Shown here in pieces: positions 10,664 to 21,511 of a stretch of DNA of 64,000 bases. Under the pieces are notes generated by a model, which was given only the letters and a program-made list of their open reading frames with translations, ran no database searches and was not told where the DNA came from. The stretch lies in NCBI RefSeq assembly GCF_000151665.1, contig NW_013171818.1, positions 247,308 through 311,307 on the forward strand. The letters run 5' to 3'. The translations under genes were made by a program, and so were the position numbers. Source of the stretch: Blastocystis hominis (Eukaryota > Sar > Bigyra > Opalinata > Blastocystidae). How positions within the stretch are numbered: position 1 is the stretch's first letter; the number at the start of each line of letters is the position of its first letter.

Positions 10664-12077
10664 TTGTGCTTGGTGTGTGATTTCAAATACATGTTGGGAA
10701 AGATTATGAATTCACTCAAAGCACAAATTCTTAAACCAACACCGGAAAACTTTTTGTTTTGCTCCCAAGTTTTGCATAATGGGGGTCTGGTGAGTTTTCC
10801 TACAGGTTGGTGCTACATAATGGAAGGGAATTACGTTTTAGAGACTGTGTATGGTTTAGGTGCCAATGCACTCAATCGAGATGCCGTTTGTGATATTTTT
10901 AAAGCCAAGAACCGTCCCTTTAACGGTTATTCTATATTTTCGTAGTTATTCGTAGATCCCGTCATTGTCCATGTTCTTTCCGAGGAAGATGCAGAGCGAT
11001 ACATCGATGTGAGCAACGAAGTAAAATCTTGACCTGGCACTTACTTTCAGGAACGAAGAATTTTCCATTCCCTCGCAACTTCCTTTTGGCCAGGTCCTTT
11101 AACGATTGTAATGAAAGCAAAGGAAATTCTTCCAAAAGAACGTACTTCCCGACTAAATTGTTGAATCTAGTTTCTGCAGGAACAGGCAAGGTCGGGTTCC
11201 GCTGTCCCAGCCAGCCACTAGCCCGCGAATTGCTCCGCGTTGTAGGTAGATCAATCAAAATGCGAAGTAGTCGGGACTTCCGATCGCCGCTCCCTCAGCG
11301 AACAAATTCGGTCATATTTCTCCTACCCGTGCTGAGCACGTGTACAGCGACCTCTCGGATTGGCCAGTGCAGATCATTGACGGTGGGGACATGTAGCGAT
11401 TTGGATGGTATTTGAAGCAGTGTGTGCGATGTGGGAATCGAAAGCACAGTGATCGGAATCGACTGCGAAAAGCAGCAAGTTCCTTGATTGATTGGAGCGT
11501 TGATGAGTTGTAGATCGTGCTGTTTCGACGCGGAGGCGTGTCCGAACATGCGATTATGTCGTGTTTGCAGGAGAACGGAATGGCATGGAGTGTGTGGGAG
11601 CCCGTGAAACACGTGGCGATGGAGATGAAAGAGGCCCAAGTGGCCCCGGGGCAGCTGATTACGCACTACGCCCCGTATTGTGACACTTTTCTTGTTTGTT
11701 GTAAATGAGTTCTTTGTTGGGTAGGCGGAGGTGGATCCGAAGGCGATGATGCCACAAATCGTGCGAGAGAGGATTGAAAGCACAGTGGTGTTGGATTTTG
11801 CAGGGATGCTGGAAGGCTATCGAGAGCGCTGCTTGAAGTTTTTGTCGCTATCGGAGAAGTGGGAATGGCGAAAACGATGTATTGTAGAGGCGATGTGATG
11901 GAGGCTATGAAGAATATTTATGGAAAGCTGAGAGAGGCGGAGAGAGTGGAGGGAGTGAAGTTGATTCTACTGGCGAGCTTGGGGCAGAGGAAGGAGGAAT
12001 TGGCTCTGTCAGTGATGGATCGAATGGTGCGAGCAACGTCAGGGAAGATGATAAAGATTCCGCCTCGTTTTGAGTGA
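10664..12077 (+). CDS. SUA5: L-threonylcarbamoyladenylate synthase (Sua5/YrdC)
   Basis: Makes threonylcarbamoyl-AMP from threonine, bicarbonate and ATP for t6A37 modification of tRNAs. The YrdC domain reads LVSFPT|ETVYGLGANAL, FKAKNRP, DPVIVHV, SFWPGPLTIVMKA, LPIAAPSANKFGHISPTRAEHV, and VGIESTVIGID. The linker APGQLITHYAP and a C-terminal Sua5 domain follow (VVLDFAGML ... KLREAERVEGVKLILLA ... VMDRMVRATSG), ending at TGA 12075-12077. The start is uncertain: ATGs at 10664, 10691 and 10706 are all in frame. Introns are 28-38 nt. An intron at 11694-11724 (31 nt), placed exactly between linker and Sua5 domain, overlaps a TGTTTGTT octamer. The full YrdC-plus-Sua5 form is typical of archaea, yeast and bacteria; animals keep only YrdC. 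Confidence 0.9.
11693..11700 (+). promoter_or_regulatory. Possible intronic poly(A) site in SUA5
   Basis: A TGTTTGTT octamer spans the 5' splice site of the 11694-11724 intron. The base five upstream (11688) is a T in the first position of an in-frame codon, so cleavage there followed by A addition would create UAA right after the YrdC domain and linker. Confidence 0.35.
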
Positions 12078-12085
12078 TTTTGAAT

Positions 12086-12093
12086 TGTTTGTT
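12086..12093 (+). terminator. TGTTTGTT poly(A) motif of SUA5
   Basis: The octamer lies 8 nt after the encoded TGA, with T at the -5 position. Confidence 0.75.
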
Positions 12094-13401
12094 GAATGAA
12101 AAGACGTGGAATTGGATGTTATTGAGGGTGGGTGGAGAAACAAAAAAAGATGAGAGAGTATTTATTCTTTTCAGCGAATTTGCCACTATGGAAATCGTAA
12201 AAAGAACAAAAAGGAAGAGTGTTTTATAAGGTAGGGTCTATCACAAATCAAGAGCTTAACGACGCACAGGTTGTTGATTCATGGAGACCGCTGTTAGTTA
12301 CATGGTGGAGTGGTAGGTGTTGTGTTAAATGAGAATGATTGGTTGTTTGAAGTCTGGTTGGATTATGTATGCTTTTGGATTCCTGTAATTCTAGAGTATA
12401 GGAGGAGTCATCTCACTGATTAGATAGCTGTGGGGAAGAGGAATGTTGTAATAATAATGGAATTGACAGGAAATGTGAATAAATTTGTAGCGTGAGAAAA
12501 AAGGTTTCGATGTGGCTTGATGTCGTTGTGACTTTTGTTATTGTTGATTGTCTAATTCACCGTTTTGTATAAATCGAGTATCATTGATTTTGATTGGAAG
12601 GGCTTTTCATTCCATCAAGGTGTTTGATTGTAAATAAGCGAATCTAGGATTATTTGAATTGGAATGATTGTGAGATTGACTCAAATGGATTAAAATGAAT
12701 AAAAGGAAAACAGAAAGAAGCAGAAAGAAGTGGTGTATGAAGAGTAACAATTGAAATTGGAACTCTAAGAAACATTTCAAACACAATAATAATGATTGAT
12801 AATCAATGAAACGCTTTCAAAATGGCCGGATTTTTATCCTCATACCCATACTATTCGATCCAAACGCTATCGACAACTATAATTCGCCATTTTGTAATTC
12901 AAACTGTAGAACATGCAGAAACTGGTAGTACGGTCGGAGTACTCTTTCCTTGAATGGGATGTGAGAATTATGCCAAGATTTTAAAACCAATCTTTACCAA
13001 ACCGAATGTCTAGTTATGTGTACCTGCTATTATCATATTAAGTCCGATTATTAAGTGATAGTAGAAGGGAAATGGAGATTAAGACACGAAAACTTTTACG
13101 GCTATTTTGGCCATTTCAACCTGGCCACCATTATCTGCCGTGACCGTCCATAGTGCGAAACGCGCGCAAACAGATAGCTGCCATTCTGCGTAAATAGATT
13201 AATGACCTCTTCTTTTGGGCCATTTTCTGCCATTTTTACCGCACTTTTTTCAGTCTATATTTCGACCTTTTTCGGTCATTTCAACCCGTCTTTTTTTTAC
13301 CTATTTTTCTATTTTGAGCAATCTGCCTCGAATACCATGAGGTGTATTGTCTTGGTGAGCAAAGTAAAAAGGATTTCGGTTCGCCACTACATGTCTTTTA
13401 A
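12094..13401. other. Intergenic, mixed composition
   Basis: No recognisable gene. Near 13102-13233 the minus strand has a 44-codon ORF starting MAENG; its first bases resemble those of a short ORF at 30171 on the plus strand, also next to an element relic. Repeated GGCC-containing words occur at 13100-13240. This could be the end of the degraded mobile element that begins with the polymerase relic. Confidence 0.4.
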
Positions 13402-16400
13402 TCAATAATGACCGAAAGCTAGTGCGTGCACGTTGTCGTCCAAGATCCATCGCTTGTTATCCGTGCACGTCATAAGGGTCTTGGTCTGTTCCTTCGTGCT
13501 GATATCGAAGGCCTGGTTGTTGATGCGCTTGAAGCTGCCTTCGATTACTGCATCTCCCTTCTTCTCTGCCTCAAGGACACGCTTGTACAAATCGATATTC
13601 TTCACGCTCGTTCTCTCACCATCGATCACGACGTTGCGAGGAACTCCCTTTGCTGCATTGTGTATCACATGCTTCTCATCAACCAAGCAGGACATTTTCG
13701 GTCTCAGTCCTTTAAACTCCGTGATGTGATGTCCGTTGTGTTCGTCCTTGAAGATAGGACCAGGCAACTTCTTGTTGAAGTTGAGGAACGATTCCAATGA
13801 AGGGAACTTGCTCTTGTCCACTTCATTCTCATAGTACTTCACGAGTTCTCCATAGAAGTAGCTCGTGTTGTCCAATTCCGAGAAGTCGAACGATTTGTAC
13901 ATGTCGCACATCTTGTGAACGATGTTAGCGCGATCGTGCAACTGCATGATAAGCGAATCCGTGTCCTGTCCCAACAGCTCCACGGTGTCGAATGTCGTCT
14001 TGAGCACATTGTAGTAGAAATCGTAGATGATGTGTTTGGACATGTCGAGAATGGCAAACCCGATGAAGAATGGCTTCTCCACCCTGCGCACCGGTGTGTT
14101 CAACTTGATACCGATGAGATTCTCGGAATACATGGTAGTTCCAGCAATCATATCGTATCCATGCTTCTGAATGATGGCTTCACGTTCATTCCATGTGTTA
14201 GCGAACTTCACTTTCATCCGTTTCAACCCAGTCTCAACGAATTTGCCATAGGTTGAGTTTGCCAACAGCTTGTACAGGTTCTTCTCCACAGTGGTCTTGG
14301 ATTTGGCTCGTTTCTCACTCAGCATGTTCACATACTCGAAGATGAATGGTGCTTGCTTGAATCGAATGATGTGGTGAATGTGTGTAACGCGATATCCCTG
14401 TTGAATGCCCAGTTGCAACAGTAAGTAATGCACGAGATACTTGCGACGAGGTACAAGATCGCAGATGAGCTTCGGTGTATTCACCTCTTTCACTTTGTCC
14501 ACAATGTCGTTCTTCTCAGCGTACTTCTTGATTCCATCGGAGTACATGCCCGCCTTCTGTACGGGAAAGAATGGCAGATCATTGAACTTGTCGTGCAGCT
14601 CCACTGGTACCTCGATATCACACTCGATAAAGAATCCATACTTACCGAACGTCTTGAGTGATTGCACCCACCCATTCGGGTCACGATTGATCTTCTCCAT
14701 CACTTCTCGTCGCTCAGGTACACCCACCAACTCGTAAGGCATCATTCGATGCATGGCTCCTCCATACAGGTTGTTGGCGTCCAGGTAGTAGATGCCTTAA
14801 GAAGACTACAGGTTATCATGGTTACTATCGTTGTCATGGCTGGCGAGGTCGACCTTGGCATGTCGTTTCACGATCTGAGTGATGCCTCCTCGCAGGTTCT
14901 TCAACAATCGCATGAAGTCATCGATATCATTTGTCTCCATCAATCGAATGCCCTTGCTCTCATAGAATTCACCCATGCGATTCAAGAACACTTTCACGAG
15001 TTGTTTCTCGGCGAGTCCCTCATTCGCGTTGATGCGCATGATGTACTGAGCCCATTTCCTTGCGAGGGTCATGAGGCTACTCTCACTATGATCGCCCTCC
15101 ATGGTGACCTTCAAGAATAGCGAATATGCCATTTGTGGTGCTGTGATGTAATGCATGGGATCAACACCGAATGCATTCAGTGTGGTAACGCGGAAGTGCT
15201 CGAATGCATCAGCCATGAGAGTTACATCGAGTACATTGTACAATTCGTAGTATTCACCCCATGTCTTGATATCGAAGATCTTCCACAGTTTCACCATGTG
15301 ATCATATTCGCCTTGGGGCATCATTTCTCCCTTCATATCATCAATGCATTGTTCACGAGAAGGAATGGTGGTATTGTTCAATGACTCGTATGATTTGATG
15401 AGACTGTAGAACATGGGTTCCTTCCGTGTCAACAAATCGATGTATTCATCATCCCATTGCTTGCCTCGAGACTCGCAGTACTTGCATAGTTGTTGTTTGG
15501 TGTACACGTACAAATCGAGGTTGCCTCCAAGAGTCTGTGCAACGATGGAACGCAGTGGACTACTGATGAGTTTCAACGAATCCTTGAATTGAATGCCGTT
15601 GTACTCGATCTGCATTTCCTTGTCCTCGGTGGTGGGAATGACTTCCAAATCTCCAGGCATTGTCGCGATGAGCTTCATGATGAATGTGAAATCATAGTGC
15701 GATCCATTGTGGAAGTAAATTGGTAATCGATAGTTCTTCTTGTTGAACGGAAGTTGTAGATTGCATTTGGTACAACAGGTGCAAATATACTGCCCGGCTT
15801 CGAAGTGGCGTACCTCTCCCTTCCCTGTGGTGTATTCACCTGACACATGTGTGTGATGTCTCACGTTGTCGTCCTCCAGTTTCCTGCGACAGAATGGACA
15901 CACAGGCATAGATTGATAATCTCTCTCGATCTCAGAAGTGTTCTTGAGGGGTAATTCTTCGAAGAGGTGCTTCTTCACGTTTTCTGGGAATCGAGTCAAG
16001 CAACCCTTGAAAAGGACCAAGATCGCTCTCTTCCTCGTGTGGTGCATGGAAGAACCGCAGTTGAGTCTGGATGGCTGGAATGCGTGACACGACCAAACAG
16101 GACAACATAATGGGCTTGTGTCTGTTCTTGTCGTCACTGGCTGACTCGAAGTCAGTGTACACGACGACCGGTGCTGGCATTTCAAATCGTTGGTTTGTGA
16201 ATCGTAGACGTGTTTCTTCATTCGACAAATCATATTGATCACAATCATCTATCAGTTCGCGATTTGCCTGTACTTCATGGTTTTGGACAGCTCAATATTA
16301 TCCAAAGAAGTCGTCACAGAACCAATATCTTACTTTTCTCGCTGTATATCTATTTTTCGCATCACTTTAACGAAAGATGCGATGTTTGAAATCGCTCAAG

Positions 16401-17449
16401 TCCTTGATATATAAGAAGTGCTTGGGTAATTCATTCTTCCCCTCCTCCCGTGTATCATTCAAGATGCAAAGCGACACACATTCACCCTTTCCATTTGGTT
16501 TGCATATCTGAGAGCTCGTGAATAGATCATACTTCTCCTAGGAGTTGTTATCACATAAAGGCAACAGAGTGATTTCGAAAACATTAAGAAAGACTTTCAA
16601 CAATTCTTCCAATCTCGCAAAATTCTCTTCACTCGCGTTGAAGGGTGCATTGTCGCGAATGTTCATCGCCTCCTCCACCTCGTGAATGGTCACTCCGAAT
16701 ACCTTGCACTTGTCGTGTTGCTTCCACCACTTGTTGTACACGGTTGCATCGCCTATCTTGCGATTTGCAATAATCTTGTGTCCGCCTTCACTTGCCAGAA
16801 TGAGACACCGTTGCAGGCATCGGTTGTCATCGATATTCGGATTGACCACCGTCTGTCCAATGATATAAGGTGTGTGGTGTTTGTAACCAACGTATGTGCG
16901 AAGTGGGAACATTTCGACATGGAAACCGATCCACCCATGGTACACGAACCCACTGCCCTCTGTCTCCTGTTCCTCTACACCATTTCTGTACGACTTCAGA
17001 TAATCCTCCAACCAATCGTCGATGCGATCCTTGTGAATGATGTGAAGATGTCCCAATCGATCATTGGTGAGATTGAGTATTTTTAGTTCTTCGGCATGTG
17101 TCCATATGAGGTTGTATGCCATGATGGTGATGAAACACTGGTTGTACTCACGCATACCATTCAAGATATACTACTTCACGACCTCATTGAACTCACCCGT
17201 CTCATCCATCATCAGGTTCATCGGTTCCACTTCCTCTTCGCTCTTTCCATCTGGTAATCGAACCCATAGTCTATTGTTTTCATCGTTATTGAGACGATAG
17301 TCCTTCTTGGTGCGCTTCTCATTCATCCATTCCTTGTACATGTTTCTATCCACGGTGTGATAATACATGAGTGCATATCCGAGAGAGGAATCGATCACAT
17401 CTGACAAGCGTCTTCGGTGACTTTGCGATCAAACAGAGCAAAGAACTCG
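13402..17449 (-). pseudogene. Broken protein-primed DNA polymerase B, Polinton/Maverick type
   Basis: Reading down the minus strand: an N-terminal extension (about 17449-16540), a 3'-5' exonuclease with Exo I in VVYTDFESA, Exo II in HNGSHYDFTF, Exo III in YNVLDVTLMADAFEHF, a CxxC/HxH cluster (CPFCRRK ... HHTH) just after Exo I, then polymerase motif A YYLDANNLYGGAMH, motif B KLLANSTYGKFVE and motif C GQDTDSLI, ending LAFGHY with a stop at 13402. The DANNLYG form of motif A and the Exo III pattern are those of Polinton, adintovirus-like and linear-plasmid polymerases. The gene is dead: a TAG interrupts it near 17173, the Exo I segment (15932-16228) is out of frame with the rest, the 16250-16537 stretch has several breaks, and two stops lie near 14800 just before motif A. 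Its 5' end is joined abruptly to a capsid-like relic at about 17450. In place, it is a relic of a self-synthesising DNA transposon or virus. Confidence 0.88.
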
Positions 17450-18369
17450 TTTCGATATCATATGTACCTCGTGGAATCGATATTACACTTTCATCTGTTC
17501 CACCTACATTAATCACAACTACTTGAACAGATAGTACATAATGGAATGTGAAATCGGTATAGAATGATACAAATGATATGTAACACTTATCGAATGATCG
17601 AGGATTATCCAATTGCATCTCCTTCTTGCTCTATTGTTTCCAAATACCTTAATCATACTGAATTGGTTGGTCGATGGAACTGGAGTATGCAATTGATCAC
17701 ACACATCTTCAATAGTCAATTGGAGTTCGAATTCATCATTCAAATGTATGATATTACCATCCATATCCTTGAACACAAATATCAATCGATCAAATCGGCG
17801 AATCATCGGTATACATATTTCTTTTACAGTATTGATATCATTGATTCCAGGATCATCCATGATCATTGTGGTGAGTGAATTGTTGTTCTGATTAGCGATT
17901 TCAAATCAGATGATCGTACAAACGATGAATACACTTGAATCACTTGACAATTTCGAGTGATATCAATCACATTCGATCCATAGAACGAAGCAGGGAATAC
18001 AATCATATGATTTCCTAACCCAAATATCTCTAGTACATCTGAAGCAATCGTGAAATCGATAGAGTATGGAGAGTGAATCCAAATACACTCATAACTTGTA
18101 GCCATTGTGGAAATTGAGAATGTAGTATTAATCATGGTGTTCAGAATAGCAATGATTTCACTCAGTGTATAATAACCAGGCGATATCATTATCTCTTCAC
18201 CATTGGTGTTTGTCACCACATTGATTGAGTCCACAATATTGAACATGACTTGATTGGGTTTGAATAGAACATTCATGGAAATGATAAATGGATTTTTGAA
18301 CTTGGAAGGATTGATCCAATCGAATGAACCATTGATAGGTGAATCTTGTATGAGAATGGAATAATGCAT
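17450..18369 (-). pseudogene. Broken copy 1 of a possible capsid-related element gene
   Basis: Starts at ATG 18369. The protein pieces align throughout with the copy at 28861-30010: NPFIISMNVLFKPNQVMFN, PGYYTLSEIIAIL, SSFVRSSDLK, RFDRLIFVFKDMDGNI, FELQLTIEDVCDQ. At least two frameshifts (near 17866 and near 17630) break it, and homology stops at about 17455 (IPRGTYDI), where polymerase sequence begins. The pattern (a YYT/ELL-like helix, then an iLGl motif, then D-x-D-G and a closing beta strand) resembles hypothetical structural proteins that accompany polymerases in Polintons, perhaps the penton. This functional guess rests on context and general pattern only. Not an intact gene. Confidence 0.45.
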
Positions 18370-18384
18370 GTTCTCTCTTTACCA

Positions 18385-18468
18385 AAGACACTTATGACTT
18401 GCATAGACAACAATAAATGGATTTGTGATGACAATGTACACACACTGGCTTTCGGTCATTACAAATAA
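18385..18468 (+). pseudogene. C-terminal tail of a second Polinton polymerase
   Basis: About 27 codons in the plus direction (KTLMTCIDNNKW ... VHTLAFGHYK, stop 18466-18468) match the last residues of the polymerase relic ending at 13402 on the other strand. The match starts abruptly only 16 bases beyond the start of the capsid-like relic. It is a separate fragment, diverged at several positions. Confidence 0.75.
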
Positions 18469-18511
18469 GCAAACAAACATGTAAATACGAGAGGAATAAC
18501 AATAATTCACC

Positions 18512-18757
18512 TTAGTTAGGTATGTCTACTACTTTCTTGCACCCAAGTATAACTGATGCAACAAACACAACAATAGAAACGAGCACTAGGTTGATAGTAG
18601 AAAGGAATTGGAGTAAGAAAGCACGAAACCTGGTTCCTGACCGATGATTGTCGACCAGACAGCCTAGGAACGATAGTCGAGGACTCAGAATCGGTTGGTC
18701 GATTCCAACAATAGACAAAGGATCGCAATTGTGGTCATGATGCAATATAGCATACAA
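18512..18757 (-). CDS. Small ORF with one C-terminal hydrophobic segment
   Basis: An 81-codon open frame with a membrane-like segment near its C-terminus (LVLVSIVVFVASVILG). It lies next to element relics and could be a remnant of an element-coded membrane protein, or chance. No family recognised. Confidence 0.2.
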   Translation of the reverse strand: MYAILHHDHNCDPLSIVGIDQPILSPRLSFLGCLVDNHRSGTRFRAFLLQFLSTINLVLVSIVVFVASVILGCKKVVDIPN

Positions 18758-20324
18758 AGAAAACTGTCACCAGGTTTCACACAAATAGTGTCATTCTCTT
18801 ACTACTATTGTTCCATATTAATGAGGTTTAAGATGGCTACAAGTTGATAAATCATATTATTATTGATCGAAGGAGCTTTTTGTTATTGTGAAAATAGGAT
18901 CATTTTTGTTATGTGACATGTATCAAATATGGATGAACTCATCAATAGAAATAGGAAGGATGAATCATTCATTTACCACAAGTATTGTTGTATTTCCTTT
19001 GATATATGACTAATCTGTATAATATAGTCTCGAGATACTTTGACTCAATACTTGGAAAATGAATATCTGCAATAGAATAACAACAAATGTGTATTGTTTC
19101 ATTTTGGTGCATATTGTGTGATATGAATTGTATCAATGCCCATAATGAATTCACATTCTAAATGTGACAACTAATAATGTTGCTAGTTCGTGTTATAATC
19201 TGAGAGAAGGAATGAGCAGTATTAACAAACAAGAATCTTCACAATAGTTATTCTCAATAGTATTGATTGTGAATAGTTGATATTATGTCATCATCATCAT
19301 CATTGTTCTGTATGGGAAGATAGAATAATGTGTATTTGTGATTGATTGTATATTTTGGCTTATTAGTATACTCCATGGAATAGAATACTGTGAAAATAAG
19401 ATAGGTAAGTGTGGAATAATCAGAAATGGCCAATATGAATGAAAACAACAATACTAGAATGTAATAGAATAGTAGAAAATAACATATGTATGAAGTAGCA
19501 ATGGAAATGCAGTCATTTTCACAAATTATGGCAGAACAATAGCTGAAATGATGATATTTCACAGGGATCTGTTTTAGCACATCCTGATACGAATTACATA
19601 GATCATGCATAGTTTTGCTTCTAAACAAACAAAATCCAGACAAACACGATTCTGTCATTTCATTGGTTTAACACAATGTTTGATTCTGTTAAATCCATTT
19701 TCATAAAATAACTAATTCTGAGTAACAGGAACAATATTGTTGATACTTAGTACTGGAATAACCAATCGATGAATGAATAAATGAATGATTGGAGTTTGTA
19801 GTAAATTCCGTTATTGTTAGTTGGAATGCACAATGATTGGTATATAGTGGTTGGAACTGAATGATTCCTAGATATTATGACAGATTGTATGCTATATGTG
19901 AATAGAATAGTACTGGAATGATTTGTGTAATTGGTCACAATCTATTGAATGAATATGAGTTGGATGTACAAAGATTACATAGCATGGAGATGGTTTGTAT
20001 CATGAATGGATGAAAGGAGAAAAGAAAAGAAGAAATAGTATTCATTGCTTATGATCTTAATCCATTCAATGATATGTATTAGTTATTAACTATGAATGTA
20101 ATACGTGATTATGATAATGAAGAGTGAATGAGAGAGAATCGAAATGAATGGGAATGTGATTGGTTGTGATATTGGAGTTGGATTTGATACAATTTCAGCA
20201 ATTCAACACTGAAATGAAAACAAATGAATGAATGAATGAATGATATCTTATCTAAGAAGTGATTGACAATCTCAAGACACTACTCACAACCAATGATCTG
20301 TAAATCAATAACAAGGATCTCATT
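18758..20324. other. AT-rich intergenic DNA
   Basis: Only short frames with simple-sequence character are present (GAAT, ATGA and similar runs); nothing here can be supported as a gene. Confidence 0.6.
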
Positions 20325-20945
20325 CATTCAGTCATTCATTCAATGGATTGAAGAGCCTTTCTATTCTTATCAGTATTATTGAGTGTGAATGATGAATTGA
20401 TTCTTTACGATATTCAACATTCATTTGCATTTTGAATCAGCTATCTTTCATCCATTGATTGATTGATTGAGTGAGTGAGTGAGTGGTTTGTGTGATATTG
20501 AAGAATACGACATTCCATCCAAATATCGAATTATGAAACCACGATTGATATTACTACTAACTACAACTATCAAGTATCAAACACATCCGATTTGATTCCA
20601 TTATTATCAAATTGATAAATCCATGTTTTGTGACTCATTGATAAACAAACAAACAAATGATAGATAGTTGGATTGATTGAATGGTGAATCCAATATGATT
20701 TCCAATGCTATTCAATCGGATTCTATTCTATTCTATTTGATTCTATTGTAGTTTCATTGGCTTGTTTTATCCATTTCACCTCTATTTGATTCTATTCTAT
20801 TCTATGTATACAGTGATCGATTCCCATTCAATAAGTCAAAATCAATATCCTAATTCAATATCAATCATTGTATTGTATTGTATTGTATTGTATTATCTAC
20901 CGATTTAACAATGGATTCACAAATGTGAATAATCATCCAATATCA
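20325..20945. repeat. Right arm of the large inverted repeat
   Basis: Reverse complement of 1-575, sharing single-copy-looking words as well as microsatellite tracts. It contains TATTC and TTGTA runs (20720-20800, 20870-20895). Homology fades leftward of about 20325, inside a TCATTCAT run. Confidence 0.85.
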
Positions 20946-21511
20946 ATCCATTCCAACCATTCCATTGTGTCACTAGCAAATCCAATCTTATTATTCATGA
21001 TGATTGATCATGATTATGATTATTCGAAGCAAGCAGTTTCCTATCAATATTGAACAAATCCTAGTTCAAACCTATTCAAACCATCATTTCTATATTATTA
21101 TTATTATTATTATTGGTAGATTGGATTCATCATTTGTGAATGTTCAATATGTGATCATTGGGTCATTGGTAATAATGATGATGATGATGATAATGATCGA
21201 AAACAATGATTGATTGATTGATTGATTGAAACAACAATCATAATTCAGTATCATTGTTAAAATGGTAAAGAAGAACATCATAATAATCAGGCAGGATTGA
21301 TATTTTGATAATTATAGAATCATGAATTGCGATCAAGAATCGGTTTGAAACAAACATACAAACAATCAATCAATCAATCAATGGAAATGTTCCTAAACAA
21401 TGACGAATCACTGAACATATCAAATCAAATCAAAATTATAGATTTAATGCTCGATTTCGTGGACAAGATCAGCGAGAATGGAAGAAACATCTATGAATCA
21501 AATCAAATCAA
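20946..21511. other. AT-rich intergenic DNA with microsatellites
   Basis: Contains ATT runs near 21090-21112, a GATGATGAT run near 21175-21190 and a TGAT run near 21206-21230. The last 50 bases match those downstream of the first LRR gene. No gene. Confidence 0.6.

Noticed and set aside
1-20945. Inverted repeat as terminal repeats of the Polinton
   Set aside because: The segment between the arms contains four intact housekeeping genes, and the polymerase relic is not centred or complete. The arms have no element-like ends that I can see.
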